Positions 24,233-30,322 of a stretch of 64,000 nt of DNA are shown here, piece by piece (the first letter of the stretch is position 1; the number at the start of each line of letters is the position of its first letter). Position numbers and translations under genes: made by a program. The notes beneath the pieces were generated by a model. It worked only from the letters and a program-made list of their open reading frames with translations. It ran no database searches and was not told the origin of the DNA. Source of the DNA: Prevotella sp902465605 (GTDB taxonomy: Bacteria > Bacteroidota > Bacteroidia > Bacteroidales > Bacteroidaceae); assembly GCA_902465605.1 (NCBI GenBank), contig CABQNT010000001.1, positions 263,501 through 327,500 on the forward strand, given 5' to 3'.

Positions 24233-24499
24233 ATGAAAGAAGTAAAGAAAGAGAATTGGAAGTATTTAGTAGTGTTTTTCATGATGGCACTGTCCATTGG
24301 TGTAGGTAATTATTATAACCTCAGAGCCGAAGCTGGCGGTTGGGGAATTGTGGGCATGGCTGCTGTTATCAGCACCATTTCACTGGCTGCGCTTGAGTTC
24401 TGTAAAGTACTCATCTACGGTGGCTCATGGAACTGGAAGCGTGTCCTGGTAGGCATCGTTGTGGCAATCTTGTCAAGCGGTTTGCTATGCCTAATTTGA
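24233..24499 (+). CDS. Small three-TM phage protein
   Basis: 88 aa with three hydrophobic stretches: YLVVFFMMALSIGVGNYYN (12-30), GMAAVISTISLAALEFCKVLIY (about 41-62) and RVLVGIVVAILSSGLLCLI at the end. It overlaps the next gene by 13 bases. Membrane topology and position in the lysis region would fit a holin, antiholin or accessory lysis protein. The larger membrane protein at 24795 is the better holin candidate. Confidence 0.55.
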   Translation: MKEVKKENWKYLVVFFMMALSIGVGNYYNLRAEAGGWGIVGMAAVISTISLAALEFCKVLIYGGSWNWKRVLVGIVVAILSSGLLCLI

Positions 24500-24750
24500 T
24501 TGAGAAACTCGCTGGGATAGGCACGGACAAGTTGCTGCATTTCAATGCCTGCTTGTTCGTTGCCTACCTTACCGCACGTTTGCTGCCTTGCTGCACGGTA
24601 GAACGCATGTTAGCTGGCTTTGCTTTTGCTGTACTAATAGGTTTTGGAAAAGAGCTGTATGATGAGGGGAATGAAGGCAATACGTTCGACTGGCACGATT
24701 TATTGGCAGACGTGGCAGGAGCGGCGGTCGGAGCAGCGATGATACTTTGA
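24487..24750 (+). CDS. Small membrane protein with DKLLHF motif (YfiM-like)
   Basis: 87 aa from an ATG at 24487. LAGIGTDKLLHFNACLFVAYLTARL contains the DK-x2-H-F motif seen in YfiM/DUF2279-type membrane proteins, with EGNTFDWHDLLADVAGAAVG at the end, whose Asp and His residues may form a site across the membrane. Two to three hydrophobic segments. It overlaps the previous gene. The role in phage is unknown. The gene ends in CTTTGAAC. Confidence 0.5.
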   Translation: MPNLIEKLAGIGTDKLLHFNACLFVAYLTARLLPCCTVERMLAGFAFAVLIGFGKELYDEGNEGNTFDWHDLLADVAGAAVGAAMIL

Positions 24751-24794
24751 ACTAAAAGAAAATCTCGAGGGACGATTTTGTAAAACTAAAAATA

Positions 24795-25331
24795 ATGAAT
24801 GAAGCAAGAGCAATTGTAGAACAAAGTAGTGCTGGAATACTCACCTCCTTGGCGGCTATATTCCTGCAAGACGCAATCAGTACGATGCTGCCATGGCTTT
24901 TCACTATGTTAGCCGTCATTTTATGCGACTTAGCGTTTGGCGTGCGGAAGAGCATGAAGTTGGGCATACACATTTCACCGAGCCGTGCCTTACGTGCCAC
25001 CATGAGCAAGATGGTGACGTATGTAGCGTGGGTGATGGCTGTGGCGATGATAGACTGTGCCGAGGGGCATTCGCTCAATATTACCACATGGGCGTGCTTG
25101 CTCGTCTGCTTAATAGAGGGAATGAGCATTATTGGCAATATGCTCAAGCCGTATGGTTATGACTTAAGCGTGAAAAGCTGTGTAGTGTTTTTTATGTCGC
25201 TCATTTTCAGGCAGGACAAGGAAAAGCTCGAAGACTTGGTATCGGATGAGCATTTGGACGTGATTACCGCAAGAGAGAGGAAGAAGTGGGGGGATGTGAA
25301 GAAGAAAAACTCCACAAATCCCTCAAAATGA
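24795..25331 (+). CDS. Phage holin (Bacteroidetes type)
   Basis: 178 aa with about four hydrophobic stretches: MLPWLFTMLAVILCDLAFGV, MVTYVAWVMAVAMIDCAEG, ITTWACLLVCLIEGMSIIG and VVFFMSLIF. A charged C-terminal tail (KKWGDVKKKNSTNPSK) follows, as in class holins of larger size. The block LCDLAFGVRKSMKLG and the EGMSIIGNMLKP turn are typical of Bacteroidetes phage holins. It would release the lysozyme encoded at 25844. The two genes are separated by a 510-base gap that holds a minus-strand unit. Confidence 0.75.
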   Translation: MNEARAIVEQSSAGILTSLAAIFLQDAISTMLPWLFTMLAVILCDLAFGVRKSMKLGIHISPSRALRATMSKMVTYVAWVMAVAMIDCAEGHSLNITTWACLLVCLIEGMSIIGNMLKPYGYDLSVKSCVVFFMSLIFRQDKEKLEDLVSDEHLDVITARERKKWGDVKKKNSTNPSK

Positions 25332-25434
25332 GTGTAGACTGTGGAGTAACGGCTTAAAACCGTCAGAGGTACATCCTCTTTCTAAAATGCGATACAAAGA
25401 TAAGAAAAAACGAGATAATAATGAAAGAAGTACT
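25332..25434. other. Post-holin non-coding hairpin region
   Basis: Contains the small inverted repeats ACGG-CCGT (25349-25363) and AGAGG-CCTCT (25365-25379), a possible plus-strand terminator for the holin transcript, and a minus-strand TATCTTTG box (25395-25402) without a clear TTG partner. No gene is visible. Confidence 0.4.
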
Positions 25435-25462
25435 AAAAAAGCGGACACCTGTATTGTCCGCT
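25435..25462 (-). terminator. Intrinsic terminator of the minus-strand small ORF
   Basis: On the minus strand AGCGGAC and GTCCGCT pair around a 9-base loop and are followed by TTTTTT. It lies 12 bases beyond the stop codon of the small ORF at 25475-25609. Confidence 0.75.
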
Positions 25463-25474
25463 GGAGGAGCGACA

Positions 25475-25609
25475 TTACATCGCTATCTTCTTGTTCGCAG
25501 GAACAAGGAAAGAAAAGCATCGGGATTTTTTAGGGTAAATCCTTTTGCCATTTTTCACGATGTATGGGCGAAATAAACGCACCATGCCACTTTCTTGTAA
25601 ATCATCCAT
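25475..25609 (-). CDS. 44-residue basic protein with its own leader
   Basis: 44 aa starting at 25609: MDDLQESGMVRLFRPYIVKN followed by GKRIYPKKSRCFSFLVPANK. AGGAGG stands 8 bases before this ATG. The RPYIVKNGKRIYPKK pattern resembles small conserved Bacteroidetes proteins. A consensus minus-strand promoter, a hairpin-rich leader of about 170 bases and a terminator frame it, so it forms a complete unit opposite to the lysis genes. Function is unknown; a regulator of the lysis region or a lysogenic peptide are both possible. Confidence 0.6.
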   Translation of the reverse strand: MDDLQESGMVRLFRPYIVKNGKRIYPKKSRCFSFLVPANKKIAM

Positions 25610-25679
25610 TCATAACACCTCCTTTCTGTCTTGCGCCCAACCTGTATCGGACGCTTATCTGCACTCTACCAAAGTGCAG

Positions 25680-25712
25680 AAAAAAGCCCACAATTTACAG
25701 GCTTGCGGGCTT
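25680..25712 (-). terminator. Attenuator-like terminator in the minus-strand leader
   Basis: AAGCCCGC and GTGGGCTT (one G-T pair) form an 8-bp stem with a 13-base loop, followed by TTTTTT, on the minus strand. It lies between the promoter at 25789-25820 and the small ORF, so it could end an RNA of about 100 bases or attenuate the ORF. Confidence 0.72.
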
Positions 25713-25782
25713 AATCTCTTAGAGAGATGCGGACGGTGATTTTTGGTAGCTCACCGAAAGGAGATGCTCTCTTGGATGATTT
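25680..25782 (-). ncRNA. Candidate small RNA / structured leader
   Basis: From the expected start near 25782 the transcript would contain hairpins at GAGA-TCTC (25761-25771), GGTGA-TCACC (25735-25755), ATCTCT-AGAGAT (25714-25728) and the terminator. Read-through would add CTGCACT-AGTGCAG (25659-25679) before the 44-residue ORF. It resembles neither a known riboswitch nor a tRNA-like element that I recognise. Confidence 0.5.
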
Positions 25783-25788
25783 ACGACA

Positions 25789-25820
25789 CAAAGATAAAGT
25801 AAATAAATAAAAGCGACAAA
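25789..25820 (-). promoter_or_regulatory. Minus-strand promoter between holin and lysozyme
   Basis: TTTG (25817-25820 on the minus strand) is followed by exactly 20 bases and TATCTTTG (25789-25796), a full match to the Bacteroidetes promoter form. It faces away from the lysozyme gene into the structured leader. Confidence 0.7.
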
Positions 25821-25843
25821 TCTTTAACACACATTTAGAAATT

Positions 25844-26284
25844 ATGAAATATAGAGCAAGTGACACATTAATAAGTAGGCTGAAAGCGTTTGAGGGACTT
25901 CGATTAGTAGCTTACAAGCCAACGAAAGCCGAGCGGTGGTACACCATAGGCTACGGACACAGCGCAGGCGATGTGCGTGCAGGAATGCGCATCACGGAGG
26001 AAAAGGCGGAAGAACTATTAAGGCGTGACCTTTTCTTTGTTGAAAAGTTTGTGAACGGCATCCCAAAGATAAAGAAGCAGGGGCAGTTTGATGCACTGGT
26101 GTCTTTTACCTACAATGTAGGGGTTGGAAATCTGAAACGCTCCACGCTATTGAAGAAGATCATGCACGATGCACCCACGGAAGAGATACAGCGTGAGTTC
26201 ATGAAGTGGGTGTACAGCGGTGGGAAAAAGCTGGACGGACTGGTGAAAAGAAGAAGGTGGGAGGCGGAAAGGTGGGCAGAATAA
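25844..26284 (+). CDS. Lysozyme / endolysin (GH24)
   Basis: 146 aa. LKAFEGLRLVAYKPTKAERWYTIGYGHSAGDV holds the catalytic Glu (E17) and the TIGYGH block (T34). FDALVSFTYNVGVGNLKRSTLLKK is the second family block. The Asp of the classic E-D-T triad is not obvious; the AY-x-D position has Lys25, and an insert (KPTKAERW) occurs there, as in other Bacteroidetes phage lysozymes that depart from the T4 pattern. It cleaves peptidoglycan after holin action. No signal peptide is visible. Confidence 0.9.
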   Translation: MKYRASDTLISRLKAFEGLRLVAYKPTKAERWYTIGYGHSAGDVRAGMRITEEKAEELLRRDLFFVEKFVNGIPKIKKQGQFDALVSFTYNVGVGNLKRSTLLKKIMHDAPTEEIQREFMKWVYSGGKKLDGLVKRRRWEAERWAE

Positions 26285-26321
26285 AGTAAAACAATAATGT
26301 AAACAAGGTGTTCTTTGACAT

Positions 26322-26332
26322 TGTGGGACTGC
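26322..26332 (+). repeat. Left copy of an 11-bp inverted repeat flanking the TA pair
   Basis: TGTGGGACTGC here and its inverse GCAGTCCCACA at 27793-27803 bracket the toxin and antitoxin genes. The right copy falls in the loop side of the terminator. It may be chance or mark the module's borders. Confidence 0.4.
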
Positions 26333-26385
26333 ATTTGATACAAAATATAAAAAACAACTATATCATTGTATTTAATGTTAAAAAA

Positions 26386-26416
26386 TTGCATTATCCAACT
26401 CTTTCGTTTAACTTTG
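26386..26416 (+). promoter_or_regulatory. Promoter of the toxin-antitoxin operon
   Basis: TTG (26386-26388), 20 bases, then TAACTTTG (26409-26416). The toxin ATG follows at 26424, so the leader would be nearly absent. Autoregulation by the antitoxin through this region is likely from the family. Confidence 0.7.
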
Positions 26417-26423
26417 CACAAAA

Positions 26424-26774
26424 ATGATGGCAACTAAGCAGGACGTGGAGCGTTTTCTACACAATCTCCAAGTCAAACTCTTGGTGTTCGGAATTGTTTT
26501 CCGTGATGATCGTGGAAAGAATATGCAAACTCTGTTGGAGCTGGAAATAACCCCAAAGTATCGGGAGGACATTATTATGGATTTGCATGCTGAGGACTAT
26601 GTGGATGGTCCCATCGTAGACACCTTAAACCGTATGGGGGATATGTGGGTTTTTGGAAGGGATGTCAAAGGGCAGGATGTATATATTAAAATATCAATGG
26701 GCGTTGAAAGCTCCTCTGCTATTTGCATTTCTTTTCACATTGCGGAGCGTAAACTTGACTATAAATTCAAATGA
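26424..26774 (+). CDS. MqsR-like toxin
   Basis: 116 aa. FGIVFRDDRGKNMQTLLELEI...MWVFGRDVKGQDVYIKISMG and ICISFHIAERKLDYKF resemble the RelE-like MqsR mRNA interferase family in its Bacteroidetes form, and the gene precedes its antitoxin as in mqsRA. It would cleave mRNA when free. It overlaps the antitoxin start by 4 bases. Placement inside a prophage fits plasmid-like stabilisation or phage-defence roles. A second possibility is that it is an unrelated toxin recently taken up by the Panacea antitoxin group. Confidence 0.68.
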   Translation: MMATKQDVERFLHNLQVKLLVFGIVFRDDRGKNMQTLLELEITPKYREDIIMDLHAEDYVDGPIVDTLNRMGDMWVFGRDVKGQDVYIKISMGVESSSAICISFHIAERKLDYKFK

Positions 26775-27754
26775 TTATGAAGAGTCCATTTACAGGTGGC
26801 GAGGCTGTCCTTTGTCATGAGAGACGTGCGGCCACATTCAGAAAGGAACGCTTTAATTATGTTCACCGTTATTACAAGTGTTCTGACACGGGTGAGTTTT
26901 TCACCACGACGAAGTTAGATGCGGTTAATTTGATGCAAATACATAATCAATATCGCGTCAAGTATGGTATTCCGTTTCCAGATGAAATAAAAGCCACAAG
27001 AAGCCGTTATGGTTTTTCTGCCAGCAAAATGTCTCGCATATTAGGATTTGGAGAAAACACCTATAGACTGTACGAAAATGGTGAAGTTCCGAATGTGGCC
27101 AATGGAAAGACGCTGATGGCCATTCAATCGCCATCTGTTTTCAAAAAATATCTGGAAGATGCCAAGGGCGAGTTGTCTATCGAAAAATACAATGAGGCCA
27201 TGTGCAAGATTTCCGATGAGGATGAAATCCAAAGAATCCTTTCATGGCTGGTTTTCGGAGGCAAGCCTCGAGGGAAATTTAACGGCTATACATTTCAGTC
27301 TATAAGCAAACTAAAAAACGCCATTCTGTATTTTATTGAAAAAATGAATGGAGTGTTTGTTACCAAGATGAACAAGTTACTGTTCTTTGCCGATTTTGTT
27401 TCTTACAGAGAGAACGGCCAAGCTATTACAGGTCTGTCGTACAAAGCAATACAATTTGGTCCGGTACCAGAGTATTGGGATTCTATTTACGGACTGATTG
27501 AAGATATTGACCAAGTCATCGTTGATTTTGGAAATGGAAATTCAGGACAGAAATTGGTGTCTAAAATATCTTTTGACGCATCAGTGTTTACTCCGGAGCA
27601 AATGAGCGTGCTGGAACATGTGTGCACGATATTCTATAATGACACATCTTCAAAAATATCAAACAGAAGCCATAACGAAGATGCTTGGAAAGAAAATGTA
27701 GATTGTCACGACATTATCAGTTTTGACTATGCGTTTTCTTTAAAAGAGATTTAA
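26771..27754 (+). CDS. MqsA-Panacea fusion antitoxin
   Basis: 327 aa (325 from the likely ATG at 26777). Residues 1-45 follow the MqsA N-terminal zinc-ribbon shape (MKSPFTGGEAVLC...YYKCSDTGEFFTTTKLD), but most zinc cysteines are replaced: S3/T6 and D37 stand where CxxC pairs would be, leaving C13 and C35. An HTH_3-like DNA-binding part spans about 70-105 (YGFSASKMSRILGFGENTYRLYENGEVPN). Residues about 190-310 form a SocA/Panacea (DUF4065) domain (VTKMNKLLFFADFVSYRENG, GLSYKAIQFGPVPEYWDSIYGLIE). Panacea antitoxins are known to neutralise many unrelated toxins. Represses its own operon by family. Confidence 0.82.
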   Translation: MIMKSPFTGGEAVLCHERRAATFRKERFNYVHRYYKCSDTGEFFTTTKLDAVNLMQIHNQYRVKYGIPFPDEIKATRSRYGFSASKMSRILGFGENTYRLYENGEVPNVANGKTLMAIQSPSVFKKYLEDAKGELSIEKYNEAMCKISDEDEIQRILSWLVFGGKPRGKFNGYTFQSISKLKNAILYFIEKMNGVFVTKMNKLLFFADFVSYRENGQAITGLSYKAIQFGPVPEYWDSIYGLIEDIDQVIVDFGNGNSGQKLVSKISFDASVFTPEQMSVLEHVCTIFYNDTSSKISNRSHNEDAWKENVDCHDIISFDYAFSLKEI

Positions 27755-27788
27755 TCGAACAAGCTCGGTCAGGTTAGTTTTCCAAGTC

Positions 27789-27824
27789 AGCGGCAGTCCC
27801 ACATTTGTTGAGATTGCCGCTTTT
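27789..27824 (+). terminator. Terminator of the toxin-antitoxin operon
   Basis: AGCGGCA (27789-27795) pairs with TGCCGCT (27815-27821), with TTT after it. The loop contains GCAGTCCCACA, the right arm of the 11-bp inverted repeat. Confidence 0.65.
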
Positions 27825-27848
27825 GCGTAAATGATAAAAACAGACAAT

Positions 27849-28271
27849 ATGAGAGGAAAGAAGAATTACTTACTTGTAATGGTTTTAACGCTGCTTTCGC
27901 TGGCTGGCTGCAAGACCGTTAAATTTGTGCCTGTACCCGAGTACCATACGTTTTATAAAACGAGGGTGGACACTGTGCAACGTTTGGATAGCGTGTACTT
28001 TCGTGACAGCGTGTACATGGCGGCAAATGGCGACACGGTGTATCTGACCAAGACGCATTGGCGGGAAAGGTTCAGAAACGTTTACCACGCCAAGACAGAC
28101 ACGATCATGCAGCTGGATAGCATTCGAGTGCTTTACCCTGTGGAAAAGCCGCTGACCAAGTGGCAGCAGTGGAAGATGGACTTGGGCGGATGGGCAATGG
28201 GGGTGGCAGCTGTGCTTGTTATCTTAGTCATTTTGAAAGTGACAAAGATAGCGCATAAGATATTTGTTTGA
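27849..28271 (+). CDS. Candidate unimolecular spanin (lipoprotein)
   Basis: 140 aa from the ATG at 27849. The N-terminus is a lipoprotein signal with lipobox LSLAGC (C21). A periplasmic part rich in beta pattern and Thr/Val/Arg follows (YKTRVDTVQRLDSVYFRDSVY...DTVYLTKTHWRERFRNVYHAKTDT). A C-terminal transmembrane helix (MGVAAVLVILVILKV) precedes a short basic tail. Lipid anchor at one end and inner-membrane helix at the other is the design of unimolecular spanins such as T1 gp11. It follows the lysis genes, with the TA pair interposed. Fusion of inner and outer membranes after peptidoglycan loss is inferred. Confidence 0.6.
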   Translation: MRGKKNYLLVMVLTLLSLAGCKTVKFVPVPEYHTFYKTRVDTVQRLDSVYFRDSVYMAANGDTVYLTKTHWRERFRNVYHAKTDTIMQLDSIRVLYPVEKPLTKWQQWKMDLGGWAMGVAAVLVILVILKVTKIAHKIFV

Positions 28272-28382
28272 TGCAGAAACAGAAAAGCTGTTACAACGGG
28301 CGAACCCTGCAAATATATCCGCATGGGTGTGCGAGCAAATCAAAGAGAATAACAGGTAGGAGAAATTGTAAGAAAGCTAACT

Positions 28383-29741
28383 TTACAGCTTTTTGATAAC
28401 ATCACGCAATGCTTCGTCTTCAATTTTTCGATATCGAGTAAAAGCCTTTGAACCCTCAACGTGTCCGCTCATCTTTCCGATGAGATTTGGGTCTTTGACG
28501 ATGGAGTAAGCGTTTCCTACAAATGTGCGGCGTGCCATGTGGCTGCTCGCAATCTCGTTGATTGGGCGTTGCTCCGGCTCGCCTGTAAGCGAGTTCCTCA
28601 CAGTGACGGTTCTTGTTATTCCAACGATGGACAGAATCTCCTTGATGGCATCGTTGTATTTTTGTTGTGAGGTGCATGGCAACAGGCGGTCGCCATCATC
28701 ACCTTTATAGCGTTCAATGATTTCCAAAACCTGCTTGTGTAGCGGTACTCGTGCCATGAGCGTTTGTTCGCCATCATCCTTTGTTTTGTGAGGTGCGTAA
28801 ACCAAAATTCCATCTATGACATTGTGCGTGGTGAGTTTCATGAGGTCGCTGACGCGACAGCCTACTAAGCATTGAAAGACGAACACATCACGCTGACGCT
28901 TGAGATACGGTGAGGTGAACGGGTAGCTGGCAATCTTGTTTCGTTCTTCTATGGTCAAGTAATATGGCGTGCCGTAGTGCTGGGTGCCGAACGTTACCGA
29001 TTTGAATGGGTCGTTATTTATACGGTCAGTTTCGTTAAGCCAATGAAAGAACGCCTTGACTTTTTTCATCAATCCGATTATTGTGTTCTCACCTCGTTGC
29101 TGTATTCCGTTTTTCCCACGACACATTCCACTTGGTGCAATCCGTAGAATATCTTTGAATAATTCTTCGTTCTGTGCGCACAGCTGTGGCTCGTTGCGTA
29201 GATATGCAACCAGCTGCTCAATGTCATAATGCGTGACGGTGCCTGGGTTGAATTTGTATCGCTTGTTATCCGTAAGTTGTTTGTACCGTTCAAATCTGAG
29301 GATGTCACGAAAGACAACGTTAACGGCTCGCTTGTAACCGCTTGAGAAAGTCTTGACTGCAAGGTATTCGTTAATGAGCGTTTCCAGCTCCTTCTTACAT
29401 TGTTTCCCATCATCATGCTGTCTTGGATGGCGAAATTCGTAAATGACATCACGCAACCACTCGCTGTCAATGTCCTCTTTTGATGTTTCGTTTGTTTTTT
29501 TGAGTATGTGTGCTTCAAGCTTTTGCATTTCCTGCAATTGCCTTTCATGATACTCAACGTCGTTTCCAACCTTTCGTCTGTTTACCCAGATTCCTCCGTT
29601 CTTGAAATTGTCTTGAGTAATAAAAATTCCTGACTTGCCGCGGACAAAATAGTCGTTACCGTTTTTCAACGTAATCAGTACCTCAGACAGCCTTGTTCCT
29701 TGCTGAATTTTTTTCGATAGTCTTTGATAAATTGTTGCCAT
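28383..29741 (-). CDS. Tyrosine integrase (Bacteroidetes phage type)
   Basis: 452 aa. The N-terminal arm-binding and SAM-like parts precede the catalytic domain, which shows CLVGCRVSDLMKL (first Arg, around 288), H401-x2-R404 (SSHMARR), H427 and the nucleophile Y437 (FTRYRKIE). It is transcribed away from the adjacent tRNA-Arg(CCG), the usual arrangement of int next to its attachment site. It excises and integrates the prophage. It follows the candidate spanin on the opposite strand; the 111-base gap between their ends has no terminator I can name. Confidence 0.93.
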   Translation of the reverse strand: MATIYQRLSKKIQQGTRLSEVLITLKNGNDYFVRGKSGIFITQDNFKNGGIWVNRRKVGNDVEYHERQLQEMQKLEAHILKKTNETSKEDIDSEWLRDVIYEFRHPRQHDDGKQCKKELETLINEYLAVKTFSSGYKRAVNVVFRDILRFERYKQLTDNKRYKFNPGTVTHYDIEQLVAYLRNEPQLCAQNEELFKDILRIAPSGMCRGKNGIQQRGENTIIGLMKKVKAFFHWLNETDRINNDPFKSVTFGTQHYGTPYYLTIEERNKIASYPFTSPYLKRQRDVFVFQCLVGCRVSDLMKLTTHNVIDGILVYAPHKTKDDGEQTLMARVPLHKQVLEIIERYKGDDGDRLLPCTSQQKYNDAIKEILSIVGITRTVTVRNSLTGEPEQRPINEIASSHMARRTFVGNAYSIVKDPNLIGKMSGHVEGSKAFTRYRKIEDEALRDVIKKL

Positions 29742-29771
29742 GATAATAAAAAGTGCTACTGTCCGCTGGCC

Positions 29772-29794
29772 TTTTTGCTACAAATTTTTGCTAC
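29772..29794. repeat. Direct repeats beside int, possible arm sites
   Basis: TTTTTGCTAC at 29772-29781 and 29785-29794, period 13, with a further GCTACT near 29755 and several GAAAT units (29810-29850). The region lies between integrase and the tRNA attachment site, where arm-type integrase sites or Xis sites are usually found. Confidence 0.45.
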
Positions 29795-29926
29795 TAATTG
29801 TGAGTGCTGACTGAAATAACGTGAAATATGTAGAAATGATTTGAAATGTTAACTCCTTTGTTTATGGTCATTCTGCGGTGTTTTGTGCGTTCATGACGTT
29901 TCAGGTTATTTCACAGAATTTCGAAC

Positions 29927-30003
29927 TGGTGACTCCGGCGGGATTCAAACCCGCGATCTCAGGAACCGGAATCCTGCATTCTATTCAGCTGAACTACGGA
30001 GCC
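29927..30003 (-). tRNA. tRNA-Arg(CCG)
   Basis: Minus strand. The acceptor GGCTCCG pairs with CGGAGTC (one G-T), discriminator A, and CCA is encoded. The anticodon arm CAGGA-TTCCGGT-TCCTG places CCG at 34-36. The T arm GCGGGTTTGAATCCCGC is canonical. Its 3' end faces the prophage. It is the likely attB target; the left copy of the att core is outside the window. Confidence 0.93.
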
Positions 30004-30322
30004 ATAATGTGTGTGCAAATATAAAGAAAAAAGTTGATACCGACAAAACATGCCTTCTTATTTTTCTTTTTTCCGTTTTGTAGCCACCGTGTGGTATGAG
30101 AACTCTTTTGGTCATATTTTACATTCCAGCCTTTCGTATTCATTATAAAATCAATACCTTTGCATAAGACAGGCTTCACCTCAGCAATTCCAAGCAAGCT
30201 TGATTGCATTCGGTTCGCGCTGTCTTTGCAAAAGACAGACTTACAATATCTATAAATAAGGTGAATAGATGCGTATGAGGGGAAGAAGTTTGTTGAATAA
30301 TAACCTAAACCACCCAATAAAA
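30004..30322. other. Intergenic before GH3
   Basis: I see no gene in these 319 bases. A TACCTTTG box at 30155-30162 with TTT in place of TTG 20 bases upstream is a weak plus-strand promoter candidate for the GH3 gene. The first part is A/T-rich with two CTTTGCA-like CAAAAGACAG motifs (AAGACAGGC at about 30166, AAAGACAGAC at about 30232). Confidence 0.4.
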
